Assembly (NCBI RefSeq): GCF_001644575.1
Contig: NZ_CP015596.1
Coordinates: forward strand, 4,340,001 to 4,404,000
From: Mycobacterium adipatum
Lineage (GTDB): Bacteria; Actinomycetota; Actinomycetes; Mycobacteriales; Mycobacteriaceae
Direction: 5' to 3'
DNA length: 64,000 nt
Both the position numbers and the translations under genes were made by a program. The notes beneath the pieces are model-generated. The model was not told the DNA's origin, made no database searches, and saw nothing but the letters and a program-made list of their open reading frames with translations. This document shows, in pieces, positions 31,185-39,733 of the stretch. Numbering within the stretch: position 1 is the first letter of the stretch; every line of letters begins with the position of its first letter.

Positions 31185-31517
31185 CTATGTCGGGCGTTGG
31201 CTTGCGGCGTATTCCTCGGGCCGGTTCTTCTTCATCCACGCCCGCACGGGCCAGAACAGCACCCACAGCACCGGGTAGACGGTGACGTAGAACAGGCCGT
31301 ACACGGCCAGGCAGGCCAGGATGCCGGCCACCCACGCGGGGTAGACGATGATCAGGCAGAACTGCACGAACTGCTTGAGCACCACCGGCTGGCCGTCGGC
31401 CATCTTCCAGACCGTGGAGGGCTTGAGCGCGTCGACGAGCAGTCGCCAGTTCGATTTCTTCGGTTCGACCGTCGGCACGACGCCATCGGTCTCGGCAGCG
31501 CTGACGGGCTCGGTCAT
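31185..31517 (-). CDS. Small membrane protein of unknown function
   Basis: A 110-residue protein: a polar N-terminus, an amphipathic stretch NWRLLVDALKPSTVWKM, then two hydrophobic segments (FVQFCLIIVYPAWVAGILACLAVYGLFY and VYPVLWVLFWPV), and a basic tail RAWMKKNRPEEYAASQRPT. No family is recognised. It is the first intact gene beyond the displaced nrdF2 end at 31654, so it was probably the immediate downstream neighbour of nrdF2 before the island inserted. Confidence 0.65.
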   Translation of the reverse strand: MTEPVSAAETDGVVPTVEPKKSNWRLLVDALKPSTVWKMADGQPVVLKQFVQFCLIIVYPAWVAGILACLAVYGLFYVTVYPVLWVLFWPVRAWMKKNRPEEYAASQRPT

Positions 31518-31654
31518 ATCGGTTCTCCAGTCGCCGGCGCCGTTGCCGGCACACTCGTTCCGACTGCGTGTCTAACACACCGCCACCGAGTTCACCCGGT
31601 GAAACCTCGCCACGTCAGCGCAGCGTCACAACCTTTGCTGTGGGCAGACCTCGC

Positions 31655-31806
<152 letters not shown>

Positions 31807-31853
31807 CTAGGAACCCCGTTTTGCCGGACAAATGTGGGCAAAATAAGGGCGAG

Positions 31854-32843
31854 TTAACCCCGGAAGGGGATCGGTGATGCCCTCACCACGGAGGGGTCAT
31901 GGCCGTTCGTCTCTAGCAGCTGCTTGGCTGCGGTCACTCGGAGCGGCTGATCCGGACTCGGTCCGACGACCAAATCGTCGATCGTGCGGGTGGGCCTCGG
32001 AATTCCAGCTTCTTCCTTCGCTGCGATCCAGGGCGGACCAGCCGTCGGATTCACCGCGATCGACAGGAACGGGAGGACACCAAACCGACCAGTTCGAAAC
32101 TCTGCAGGCATCGACATCCGGGTGTTGTTCGGAGCGTGATACCAGATCATTCGCCACTCCTCCTCGTCCTTGAATCCCATGTCCTTGAACCGCGCCATCT
32201 TCGCAACGGTTTCCCAGAGCGCCCCGAAGTTCGCACTTATGCCGGGGACAGGGCTGCCCGGTTGCAGAGTCTGCGCCAGGCGATCAGCCTCTCGAATTGC
32301 TTCGTTCTCTTTGTAGAACACCCGTCGCGGTGGCCACATCAGCGACGGCGGTTCGCCGTTGATCGGCCCCAGAGGTGACTGGGTCACCGGCAGGGCGAAG
32401 GTGAAGTGGTCCAACGTCCGTCTGGCAATGCCAATTGCGTAGCCGCCGGTACCACCGGCATAGCCTCGCCATTGACTTAGTTCATCGCTCTCACCTGAGA
32501 AACATGCCGCGAACACTTGAACTGGGTCACCGAGATAGCCGCTAACTTCTAACGTCTTGGCGAGTTGGTCCAGCAGTTCGGACCGGTCTCTGGGCGTACT
32601 GGGGTTCTTCGCGACTTCGCGGAACCGCCTCGCGAAAATCTCCCCTGCGTGGCGCAGCTCGGCGCGGTCATTCATGAACCGCACGTCCGACGCAAGGAAC
32701 TTGATTGCACCGGTGAAGTCCACCCCCGCGTCGACGTACACCTTGGGAAAGTTCGGGCTGGCCGCGATGCCCATGAGTCCATCAGCGTCGGTGTAGTGAT
32801 AGAGAATCGGCGGCATCGAGTCGTCCGTGGCGGTCACACTCAA
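31854..32843 (-). CDS. DUF2971 family protein (island cargo)
   Basis: A 329-residue cytoplasmic protein. Diagnostic DUF2971 features are LYHYTDADGLMGI near the N-terminus, KFLASDVRFMNDRAELRHAGEIF, and VFAACFSGESDELSQWRGYAGGTGGYAIGI around residues 108-138. A later element KDEEEWRMIWYH is also usual. The molecular function of the family is not established; members are frequent on mobile DNA and near phage-defence genes. It is the first gene inside the left att repeat. An internal ATG at codon 10 (MPPILYHY) is an alternative start. Codon use is less GC-rich than the chromosome outside. Confidence 0.8.
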   Translation of the reverse strand: MSVTATDDSMPPILYHYTDADGLMGIAASPNFPKVYVDAGVDFTGAIKFLASDVRFMNDRAELRHAGEIFARRFREVAKNPSTPRDRSELLDQLAKTLEVSGYLGDPVQVFAACFSGESDELSQWRGYAGGTGGYAIGIARRTLDHFTFALPVTQSPLGPINGEPPSLMWPPRRVFYKENEAIREADRLAQTLQPGSPVPGISANFGALWETVAKMARFKDMGFKDEEEWRMIWYHAPNNTRMSMPAEFRTGRFGVLPFLSIAVNPTAGPPWIAAKEEAGIPRPTRTIDDLVVGPSPDQPLRVTAAKQLLETNGHDPSVVRASPIPFRG

Positions 32844-33088
32844 ATTCTCGGCGACTCGTCCACATCAGCACACGCGGCGCGCTGGGAAGGAATGTCTCAG
32901 ACCCAGTGCTGAACCTGACGATGAGCTTGGCGTGTTCGTCGAGCTGCTGGCCATCGAAGTACATCAGCAATTGACCTCGGAATATTTGTGACTATGCCGA
33001 CGCAGACGCGGATCGATCCCCCAGCTGAGTGCTTAATCCGTAGGCTCGGCCGATTCCAGCTCTTTAAGTAGGTAGCGGCCAAAGGGAT
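32844..33088. other. Gap between DUF2971 gene and IS3 element
   Basis: 245 bp with no convincing gene. A short minus-strand frame (32782-32970, MLMYFDGQQLDEHAKLIVRF at its start) overlaps the DUF2971 start and could be a gene remnant, but I recognise no family. This gap must hold the promoter of the DUF2971 gene. Confidence 0.4.
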
Positions 33089-33129
33089 TGGGACTGCCCC
33101 GAGTTCAGTTGACTCGCGGGGTGTGAATT

Positions 33130-33996
33130 TCAGGCCGCGGTTGCGACTGGTGTGTGGAGCAGTTCGAACTCTATCGGGGTGAGCCTGCCGAGGGCGCGTT
33201 GGCGCCGGCGGCGGTGGTAGGTCCGCTCGATCCAGATGACGATCGCCATCCGGAGTTCGGCGCGGGTTGTCCAGCGTCGTCGGTCCAGGACGTTGCGTTG
33301 CAACAGGGCGAAGAACGACTCCATGGCTGCGTTGTCTCCGCAGGCACCGACACGGCCCATCGATCCGTGTAATCCGTTGTGTGACAGCGCGTGGACGAAC
33401 TTTCGCGATCGAAACTGGCTACCCCTGTCGGAGTGGACAATCGCCGCAACCGGTGAGCGCAGCGCCACAGCGTGGTCCAGCGCCGCCACGGCCAACGACG
33501 ACTTCATTCGGGAGTCGATCGAGTAGCCGACAATCCGGTTGGAGTAGACGTCTTTGATGGCGCAGAGGTAGAGCTTGCCTTCATCGGTGCGGTGCTCGGT
33601 GATGTCGGCCAGCCAGACCTGGTTGGGAGCGTGGGCGCTGAACTGACGTTGCACGAGGTCGTCATGCACGGGCGGCCCGGATCGGCGGTTCAGCCCTCGC
33701 TTCTTGGCGAAGATCGACCAGATCCGTTCCTGGGAACACAGCCGTGCGACACGGTTCTCGCTGGCGGTGATCCCGCGCCCAGGCAACTCATCAGCGATGA
33801 ACCGGTACCCGAAAGCGGGATCATCAGCGTGGATCTCGCGAGCCGCGTTGATCAGGTGCGCGTCGTCCCAATCCCGCTGTGACAGCGGTGCTTTGCGCCA
33901 CTTGTAGAACGCCTGGGTGGAGAATCCCAGGACCCGGCAGGTCACCGTGACGGGCACGCCGTCAGCGGCAAGGTCAAGGACCAGCGGGTACATCAT
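33130..33996 (-). CDS. IS3-family transposase OrfB (DDE integrase domain)
   Basis: A 288-residue product. An HTH_21-like N-terminal part (AREIHADDPAFGYRFIADELPGRG) leads into the DDE core: first Asp in VWLADITEH near residue 128, second Asp in IVHSDRGSQF near residue 187, and Glu in DNAAMESFFALLQRNVL near residue 222. All three catalytic residues are present. It begins with ATG overlapping the OrfA stop (ATGA). A CCCAAAA heptamer at the junction means it is more likely made as an OrfAB fusion by -1 frameshifting. It appears intact. Confidence 0.93.
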   Translation of the reverse strand: MMYPLVLDLAADGVPVTVTCRVLGFSTQAFYKWRKAPLSQRDWDDAHLINAAREIHADDPAFGYRFIADELPGRGITASENRVARLCSQERIWSIFAKKRGLNRRSGPPVHDDLVQRQFSAHAPNQVWLADITEHRTDEGKLYLCAIKDVYSNRIVGYSIDSRMKSSLAVAALDHAVALRSPVAAIVHSDRGSQFRSRKFVHALSHNGLHGSMGRVGACGDNAAMESFFALLQRNVLDRRRWTTRAELRMAIVIWIERTYHRRRRQRALGRLTPIEFELLHTPVATAA

Positions 33997-34289
33997 TTTG
34001 GGTTGGCGTCCCGGGACAGATAGCCGACCGCGCGGCGCATCACCTCGGCCTCTTGCTCGAGGAGTTTGATCCGCTTGTGTGCTTCGCGCAGCTGCGCGGC
34101 CATGTCCTCAGCATCGGCCGCTGAGGCGGGCTTACCGCGGCCATCCTCACGATCAGCGATCTTGAGCCAGCGGTGCAGGCAAGCCTCCGATATGCCGAAG
34201 TCCTTCGCGATCTGGCGCAGCGGCGCCTCGCCCTTGCGGGCCACCGCGATGACGTCGGCACGGAACTCGGCAGGAAACGGTGTCGGCAC
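33993..34289 (-). CDS. IS3-family transposase OrfA (helix-turn-helix)
   Basis: A 98-residue DNA-binding protein of the HTH_Tnp_1 type: FPAEFRADVIAVARKGEAPLRQIAKDFGISEACLHRWLK followed by a leucine-zipper-like coiled coil (AQLREAHKRIKLLEQEAEVMRRAVGYLSRD). It recognises the IS ends and dimerises the OrfAB transposase. It ends NPK-stop, where the AAC CCA AAA TGA context contains the frameshift heptamer. It appears intact. Confidence 0.92.
   Translation of the reverse strand: MPTPFPAEFRADVIAVARKGEAPLRQIAKDFGISEACLHRWLKIADREDGRGKPASAADAEDMAAQLREAHKRIKLLEQEAEVMRRAVGYLSRDANPK
33996..34002 (-). promoter_or_regulatory. Programmed -1 frameshift heptamer in IS3 orfA/orfB
   Basis: On the coding strand the sequence is CCCAAAA, read in frame as C CCA AAA directly before the OrfA TGA. 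This fits X XXY YYZ. A -1 slip gives CCC AAA ATG ATG TAC, entering OrfB without a gap. Confidence 0.7.
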
Positions 34290-34360
34290 GAGGTTGATCC
34301 TTCCAGCAAGGACGAATCCTCACAGGTCAGGAGTCAACCAAACTGGGGGCAGTCCCCAAT

Positions 34361-34455
34361 GGACAGCTGAAAGTGCCCATAGGCGGACAGAAGAACTGCC
34401 CGTAGGTGGCCAATAAGAACTGCCCAGGGGCGGTCACGAATCTGCCCATGAAGGG
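34361..34455. repeat. IS21 left-end repeat array
   Basis: Three to four imperfect 24-26 bp units ending in AAGTGCCC, AACTGCCC, AACTGCCC and ATCTGCCC. They are inverted relative to the right-end array and are probable IstA binding sites. Confidence 0.7.
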
Positions 34456-34478
34456 GTGTCCGCCACCGGCTGTGTTCG

Positions 34479-35255
34479 TCAGGCCAAAGGTTTGACTCCT
34501 TTCCCGTGCAGGGCTTGAGCCAGGCGTACGGAGTCGCCGCTGGTTTGGCACAGGTGCGCGTGGTGCAGCAGCCGATCGACGGTGGCGGTCGCCAACGTCT
34601 TGGGCATCAGCTCATCGAAACCACTCGGATGCAGGTTCGACGAGATCGCCACCGAGCGGCGCTCATAGGCTGCCTCGACGATGCGGTAGAGCCCTTCGGC
34701 GGCATCGGCACCCACCGGCAGCAGGCCAACGTCATCAATGACGACGAGCTCGGCGCGCACGATCTTGGCCACGGCCTTGCCCAGGGAATCGTCGGCACGG
34801 TGCGCCCGCACCAGCACCCCGATCTGTTCGAGGGTGAACCACGCCACCGGCATCCCGGCCTCAATGACTTTCTGCCCCAACGCTTCGAGGAAGAACGTCT
34901 TACCGGTGCCGGCGGGCCCGCAGACCACCAGGTTCTCGCGGCGCCCGACCCACTCCAGGGTCTGCAGCGCCTGCTGGGTGGGCAGCGGGATCGACGACGC
35001 GCCGGGTTCCCAGACATCGAAGGTCTTCCCGGTCGGGAATCCGGCGGCTTTGCGACGGGACGCGAGCATGGAGCGGGCCCGGCCGGCGGCTTCTTCGGTC
35101 AGCAGCGCTTTGATCACCTCGGTCGGGTCCCAGCGTTGGGCCCGGGCGGTGGCCAGCACGTCGGCGGCGATCGCCCGGGCGTGCGGCAACCGCAATGCGC
35201 GCATCAGCGCCTCAACGTCGGCGGGCAACACCGCAGTGGTCGTGGTGGTAGTCAT
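34479..35255 (-). CDS. istB: IS21-family helper ATPase IstB
   Basis: A 258-residue AAA+ ATPase. Walker A is NLVVCGPAGTGKTFFLEALG near residue 110 and Walker B is ELVVIDDVGLLP; a sensor-type stretch SVAISSNLHPSGFDELMP and arginine-containing DRLLHHAHL follow. IstB assembles on target DNA and licenses strand transfer by IstA. The ATG at 35255 overlaps the IstA stop, and the longer frame upstream to 35540 is a shadow of istA. It appears intact, so IS21 may still be active. Confidence 0.92.
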   Translation of the reverse strand: MTTTTTTAVLPADVEALMRALRLPHARAIAADVLATARAQRWDPTEVIKALLTEEAAGRARSMLASRRKAAGFPTGKTFDVWEPGASSIPLPTQQALQTLEWVGRRENLVVCGPAGTGKTFFLEALGQKVIEAGMPVAWFTLEQIGVLVRAHRADDSLGKAVAKIVRAELVVIDDVGLLPVGADAAEGLYRIVEAAYERRSVAISSNLHPSGFDELMPKTLATATVDRLLHHAHLCQTSGDSVRLAQALHGKGVKPLA

Positions 35256-36769
35256 GCGATGCCTGCCTCGGGGCCGTCGATGATGGTGCGGCCGAACAGG
35301 TTCCAGGAACTGGTGCCTTGGGCCAGGGAGGTATCTTCGTCGGCGCCGCGACGAGTGGGGTCCAGGCCTTTGGCGGCCAGGATGGAATCCAGATCGCCGG
35401 TGGCGAACCGGCCATGCACAGCGGCATGACCGAGCGCCCAGTCGACATCGGCGCGGCCAGCCAGCGCGGAGAGCTCCACGGCGTGGGCCATCTTCTGCAG
35501 GATCCGTTCGGCGCCGACGGCGGCGGCTTCTTTGAGCCACACCGCCGCACCAGGGCCCAGCGCCAGGAACATCTGCTCACTGATGGTGCGGGCCCGCACC
35601 CGGTAGTCGCCGGGAACTTTGTCACGGTGCTCGGGGAAATGGCTGTCGTCGATCGCGGGGCTGCCGGTGGTGGCGCGGCGGTGGCGCGCCACTTCGACCG
35701 GGCCACCGTCATCGAGAGCGCAGATCACCACCTCATCGGTCCCGCCGTGGTGCCGGATCCACACCGTCTGGCCCAACAGTGTTGCCGGCAACGAGTATTG
35801 GCAGTGCTCGAAGGTGACCATCGGGGTGTTGTCCGGGACTCGGCGGGTCACCCCCAACGCGGCGGTGTGCGGCAGTTCAGGGATGGCGTGCAGGGCGGGG
35901 CGCTCTTGAGTAAGCATCTCCGCCGGCCGGCGTCCCGTGGCGCGGTGCACCCGGGCATTGATCTCGGCGGTGAACCCGGCGCAGGCTGCCTCCACCTCGG
36001 CGAACGAGTCGTACTGCGGCAGCAGGTTCGTCTCGGTGGGCACGATGTCGGCTTTGGCGAGCTTGACCGCGTTCTCCACCCCGCCTTTGGAGGCGGGGTC
36101 GGCAGGCTCGCAGGTCAACACCGAGATGCCGTAGAAGCGGCCGAAGGTGACCGCGGCGCGGTTACGGACCGGCACCCCGGCGATGTGTCCGACTGTCACG
36201 GTCTTCTCGTTGTCGGTCAGCAGATAGGTCGGGGCGCCCCCGACGATCCGGAAGATGCGGTCCAGACCGGCGAAGACACTGGGGGCGGTGCGATCCCGTA
36301 ACGCGATCACTACCCGGTAGCGGCTCCACGCCAACCACGCCACCAACAGCACGATCTTGCGGCCGGCGACCAGTGGGCCGTCGGCGAAGTCGTACTGCAA
36401 CCACAGCCCGGGCTCGGTGATCCACGGCCGGTGCACGCGGGTATTGCCCAGTCGCCATTGGACTTTGATCTCCGCCAACGCACGCCGGGTGGTGCGGTCA
36501 GTGCCTGTGTATCCCAACGCGAGGAGCTTGTCGTGGGCTTTATCGCCGCGGATCTTGCCCTTCGAATCCGCGACCCACGTTTCGAGCAGGTCGCGCCAGT
36601 CGTCGATCATCCGGGCCCGCCGCGTCGCCGGCGGCAACCCGGCATCGCGGTCTTCGACCGCTTTCTTCACGGTGTGATGCGAGCAACCGCACAACTCGGC
36701 GGCGGCGCGGTAAGACCCGGTCAGGTCGTAAGCATTGAGTATTTCCATGAGTTCTCCATCAGACTTCAC
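35252..36769 (-). CDS. istA: IS21-family transposase IstA
   Basis: A 505-residue transposase. The N-terminal helix-turn-helix is LTGSYRAAAELCGCSHHTVKKAV, and the DDE core includes LQYDFADGPLV, TYLLTDNEKTVTVGH and DPASKGGVENAVKLAKADIVP, the latter with the catalytic Glu. The C-terminal beta-rich and helical parts are typical. I chose the GTG at 36769 (VKSDGELMEIL) because AGGAGAG precedes it by seven bases; the frame open to 36898 enters the end repeats. All core residues appear intact. Confidence 0.92.
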   Translation of the reverse strand: MKSDGELMEILNAYDLTGSYRAAAELCGCSHHTVKKAVEDRDAGLPPATRRARMIDDWRDLLETWVADSKGKIRGDKAHDKLLALGYTGTDRTTRRALAEIKVQWRLGNTRVHRPWITEPGLWLQYDFADGPLVAGRKIVLLVAWLAWSRYRVVIALRDRTAPSVFAGLDRIFRIVGGAPTYLLTDNEKTVTVGHIAGVPVRNRAAVTFGRFYGISVLTCEPADPASKGGVENAVKLAKADIVPTETNLLPQYDSFAEVEAACAGFTAEINARVHRATGRRPAEMLTQERPALHAIPELPHTAALGVTRRVPDNTPMVTFEHCQYSLPATLLGQTVWIRHHGGTDEVVICALDDGGPVEVARHRRATTGSPAIDDSHFPEHRDKVPGDYRVRARTISEQMFLALGPGAAVWLKEAAAVGAERILQKMAHAVELSALAGRADVDWALGHAAVHGRFATGDLDSILAAKGLDPTRRGADEDTSLAQGTSSWNLFGRTIIDGPEAGIA

Positions 36770-36863
36770 GTAGGTCTCTCCTGCGGTTTTCGGTTCGACT
36801 AGGCATCGAAATCGAAACCGCAGGAGAGGCCGCTCCGGCGCTGACGCGCCGGACGGCATCAAA

Positions 36864-36985
36864 CAGGTCTGGGCAGATTCATGGCCGCCAACGGGCACTT
36901 TCGTGTCCGCCAGTGGGCAGTTCTTATTGGCCGCGAGTGGGCATTTTCATGTCCGCCTACGGGCAGCTTTTCATGTCCGCCGACA
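36864..36985. repeat. IS21 right-end repeat array
   Basis: About five imperfect units with core TGGGCA / GGGCAGTTCTT / GGGCAGCTTTTCATGTCCGCC, in inverse orientation to the left array. The outermost unit ends near CCGACA at 36985, taken as the element boundary. Confidence 0.7.
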
Positions 36986-37239
36986 GTCAAGACCTTCAGT
37001 GCGTGCGCGCCCGACCACTCCACCCCAACAGACACCTCGTACTTACTGTGGCCGAGTGCGTCGGCATTGGCTCGCACCGGACCGGTGAAGTCTGCGATCG
37101 CCGACTCGACCGCCCACGCTTCCACCTCATGGCCTTCAAATTGTGACGACGGACCGGACGGGTGCGCTCCAATGGCCACTGCCAAACTGACAGATCCATC
37201 GCGGTGAACGCTCTCCCACGCTTGCTTCCAGTACGCGCT
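36986..37239 (-). pseudogene. Gene fragment truncated by IS21 insertion
   Basis: The minus-strand frame reads ...WKQAWESVHRDGSVSLAVAI, then GPSSQFEGHEVEAWAVESAI and KYEVSVGVEWSGAHALKVL before running into the IS21 end. The composition and pattern look like a real alpha/beta protein, but no upstream ATG or ribosome-binding site is evident between it and a stop at about 37240. Its 3' part is absent, so it was probably disrupted by IS21. No family is recognised. The remaining 37240-37424 holds nothing I can identify apart from the promoter region of the next gene. Confidence 0.45.
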
Positions 37240-37424
37240 CTTATGCGTCCAGGCGGGCGGAGCAGTTCAGCGCCTGAGCCGCCCCGGACGGATCAACGTC
37301 GAACGGACCATGCTTCCTGCCAGGCAGGCATATCTTTGCACGACGAACTCGCTGTCGCCTTGGCTCAGCCTATGGCAGGCGGGGCAGTAAAGTTTGCCCC
37401 GCTGCTAACGATGATCGGGGGGCC

Positions 37425-38642
37425 GTGGGGCACAAACAAAGCGCTGCGCGTTGTGCGGGAGCAATCGTGTGTGCTGCACTCCTTATCGCCGCAATAACCC
37501 TCGGCACCGCAGGCGATCAAGCGCATACGATTCCTAGCGATCCGCCGGGTGTAGCGGCTTCAGACCCCGACTCGGCAGAGGGCTACAGCGCCAAAGGCGG
37601 CTGGGGTCCACCAAGGCCAACCTTCACAATCGATTATCCCTCGACGTTCATTACGCTTAATTCGATCGTGGACAACCCGACTGCAGGCGATGAGCGGAAC
37701 TTCTTTTCTGTAATGTCACTCGAAAGTCCAAACTCGAAGTTCGCTGACAACGTCAGCATCAAACCTGGCCACCGTTATCGGGCCGCGCTGTTTTTCTCGA
37801 TGGACGCTATGCCCAGCCTGAACCTGGTCAGTGAAAATACACGGGTACAGTTCGCGCTACCATCAACTATAAAGGGCTCCGGTCGTTTGAATGGATTTGT
37901 TAGTGCGAGCAACGCAGCGCCTAGAAGGATATGGGATTCAGCTGTACTAACCCTTCCAAGTCGTGATGACGCAGTTGCGCTCCGCTATATGCCCGATTCT
38001 GCACGAATCTATAGTCAAGGCAGCGTGAATGGCCACCAGCTAGACGTTCTTGCCCTAACGAGCGAGGAGGGTGCGTTAGTAGGTTGCGATGCCCTCGATG
38101 GGCGCCTGGACGGTTCGAGTCGATGTGAGGGGTGGGTGACCGTTGACTTCATTGCAGTGCAAGCAGACTTCGTGATCGACACCTGGCTTTCGCACGCGAA
38201 TCAGGTCGAACGCGTGAAGGATGCAAATCTTAAACCGAGCGATCGCATCGTCGTCACGGCCAGATACGAGAACACCGGCAGCGTCCGGCAGGACAACGTG
38301 CGCCTTATAATTGGGTCACTTCCCCGCTGCGTGCAACTCAAAGAAACGTCCGCTGCTATGTCTAACAGTAACTCGCAGAATGCTTGGACTCCTTTACCCG
38401 AGCCGGTCGAATTTGATAAATCCATCAACATGGGCGATTATCTTCCGGGCGGCACTGTATACCTTAAATTCGAACTGGAACTCTGCGACAGCGAAACGCT
38501 TTCCGATGAATACGCTCATGATTTTGGTGAAGACGGCGCGCTCTGGCTGGTTCCCGATATCATAATCCGCGCAGACACGGCGGACGGCTCAAAGAGCGGC
38601 GGACCCTTATTGTTAACCGTCCTAGGCCCTAACCAAAAGTAG
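37425..38642 (+). CDS. Exported protein of unknown function (island cargo)
   Basis: A 405-residue protein with an N-terminal signal or anchor (AGAIVCAALLIAAITLGTAG, residues 11-30) and a long extracytoplasmic part. Residues about 255-370 (DRIVVTARYENTGSVRQDNVRLIIGSLPRC to GGTVYLKFELELC) have the look of an Ig-like DUF11/CARD-type beta sandwich with a possible disulfide. Nothing else is recognised. GC content and codon use are clearly lower than the surrounding chromosome (many ATA, TTA and AAT codons), a mark of transfer. It is followed 11 bp later by a membrane protein gene, so the two probably work together. Confidence 0.65.
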   Translation: MGHKQSAARCAGAIVCAALLIAAITLGTAGDQAHTIPSDPPGVAASDPDSAEGYSAKGGWGPPRPTFTIDYPSTFITLNSIVDNPTAGDERNFFSVMSLESPNSKFADNVSIKPGHRYRAALFFSMDAMPSLNLVSENTRVQFALPSTIKGSGRLNGFVSASNAAPRRIWDSAVLTLPSRDDAVALRYMPDSARIYSQGSVNGHQLDVLALTSEEGALVGCDALDGRLDGSSRCEGWVTVDFIAVQADFVIDTWLSHANQVERVKDANLKPSDRIVVTARYENTGSVRQDNVRLIIGSLPRCVQLKETSAAMSNSNSQNAWTPLPEPVEFDKSINMGDYLPGGTVYLKFELELCDSETLSDEYAHDFGEDGALWLVPDIIIRADTADGSKSGGPLLLTVLGPNQK

Positions 38643-38653
38643 CCGAGACTAAA

Positions 38654-39202
38654 GTGGAAGAAATCGTTTGCACTACAATCCTACAATCGCTCGCGGCAGT
38701 GGTGCTGGCGGCAGCGCTGTTCGTCATCAGCTGGTTAATCCTTCGCGCTGTTAGGTTTAAGCTGTCCAACCTGGCAGGGCCCGAGCTTGAACTCGCCGCG
38801 CTGATCGTTGCCGTAGTGAGTGTGGTGCTGGCTGGAGTCTATGTTCCGAATAGGATCGACCACGATAATCGGATACAGCAAGGCCGGAGTGAGTGTTTCG
38901 CTTCTGTTGTCACGTTACGACGAGCAACCGATGCCCTCGAGCTTGGCTATCTAGTGGCTCCCTTGCAACGTGACCAGAGGTTGGGCGACTGGCGTACCCT
39001 CGAGACCGACCTCGAGAACACTCAGTTCAGTTGCCGGAGGTCGGAGCTTGCGCCTCCGGGTGACCGATCAGCTCTCGAAGTTTTGCGGCGGGATTTTGCC
39101 GCAGCCCGAGCCGACTCAGAGCGCCGGGACCCAAACACTGATTTTATTGCGCGTGTGCGTAGCTGGTCGACGTCGGCGATGCAGAGCTTGCAATTGCGTT
39201 AG
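38654..39202 (+). CDS. Membrane protein partner of the exported island protein
   Basis: A 182-residue protein with two transmembrane segments near the N-terminus (ILQSLAAVVLAAALFVISWLILRAV and LAALIVAVVSVVLAGVYVP) and a C-terminal helical domain, probably outside or at the membrane surface (GYLVAPLQRDQRLGDWRTLETDL). It has a GTG start and low-GC codon use like the preceding gene. No family is recognised. The pair is encoded between IS21 and the excisionase remnant. Confidence 0.6.
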   Translation: MEEIVCTTILQSLAAVVLAAALFVISWLILRAVRFKLSNLAGPELELAALIVAVVSVVLAGVYVPNRIDHDNRIQQGRSECFASVVTLRRATDALELGYLVAPLQRDQRLGDWRTLETDLENTQFSCRRSELAPPGDRSALEVLRRDFAAARADSERRDPNTDFIARVRSWSTSAMQSLQLR

Positions 39203-39371
39203 CGAGATCCAGCTAGAGCTGAAGTCGTGATCGCCTGGAGATGACCTAGTCCGGAGGCTTGAAGTCGAATCGGGACTCGCTGTAGGAGCCGCTGCAGGCC
39301 GCTATCACCGTCGTAAGGCCTGCAGCGCTGGTCTGCGTGCTCGTACGTGGCTGGTTGTTCCTGGAGACCCC

Positions 39372-39605
39372 ATGTCTTACTCCGAAAAGACCACCACGTG
39401 GCAGCGGGAACGCGCCCGTGTGGCTGGAATGTCATCTCGGCCCAATCGCGCCCCGGACGACCCCGATCTAGTAGCGGCACGCCGCAACATGCGCGCCCTC
39501 AAGCTGGAAGCCGACATCCTCAAGGTGCTGGCTGGCGAACCCGCCCTGAACGAGGAGCAGCGCAACCACATTGCGGAGATGCTGCGCGCCGGGGATTCCC
39601 TGTGA
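39372..39605 (+). CDS. Small phage-type protein upstream of the excisionase
   Basis: A 77-residue basic/helical protein: MSYSEKTTTWQRERARVAGM, then DDPDLVAARRNMRALKLEADILKVLAGEPALNEEQRNHIAEML. Similar small proteins commonly precede excisionase-like genes on mycobacterial integrative elements, as far as I recall. Its stop overlaps the excisionase GTG (TGTGA), indicating coupling. Function is unknown. Confidence 0.6.
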   Translation: MSYSEKTTTWQRERARVAGMSSRPNRAPDDPDLVAARRNMRALKLEADILKVLAGEPALNEEQRNHIAEMLRAGDSL

Positions 39606-39733
39606 CCGGCCTGGCCACAGCCCGCGAGGTGGCCGACTACCTGCGGACGACGCCGAATCAACTGAACCGCTTGCGGTATGAGGGCAGCGGCCCCGCCTAT
39701 CGCACCCGCCACGTCGTCTCCATCACTGCATAG
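39602..39733 (+). pseudogene. Excisionase (HTH_17 type) remnant, C-terminally truncated
   Basis: Forty-three codons remain: VTGLATAREVADYLRTTPNQL is the MerR/excisionase helix-turn-helix. It then reads RLRYEGSGPAYRT before turning into antisense integrase sequence and stopping. A complete excisionase would continue with a wing and a DxxxWL helix. The break falls at about 39697-39704. Confidence 0.72.

Larger units (their letters stand above)
33089..34358 (-). mobile_element. IS3-family insertion sequence
   Basis: A two-ORF element of about 1.27 kb. The ends are imperfect inverted repeats: the left has GGACTGCCCC (33091) and GTTGACTC (33108-33115), and the right has the complements GAGTCAAC (34331-34338) and GGGGCAGTCC (34346-34355). 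The left copy lacks one G relative to the right. I found no target-site duplication; the right end abuts the IS21-type end repeats directly. Confidence 0.85.
34359..36985 (-). mobile_element. IS21-family insertion sequence
   Basis: Contains istA and istB in the standard order with a 4-bp overlap, flanked by arrays of related repeats. A perfect 19-bp inverted pair (GGCCAATAAGAACTGCCCA, 34408-34426 and complement 36914-36932) marks the two ends. The right end has about five units of the GGCGGACATGAAAAxxTGCCC type and the left about three to four. Outer limits are approximate. The left end touches the IS3 right end and may have lost a few terminal bases. Confidence 0.85.
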
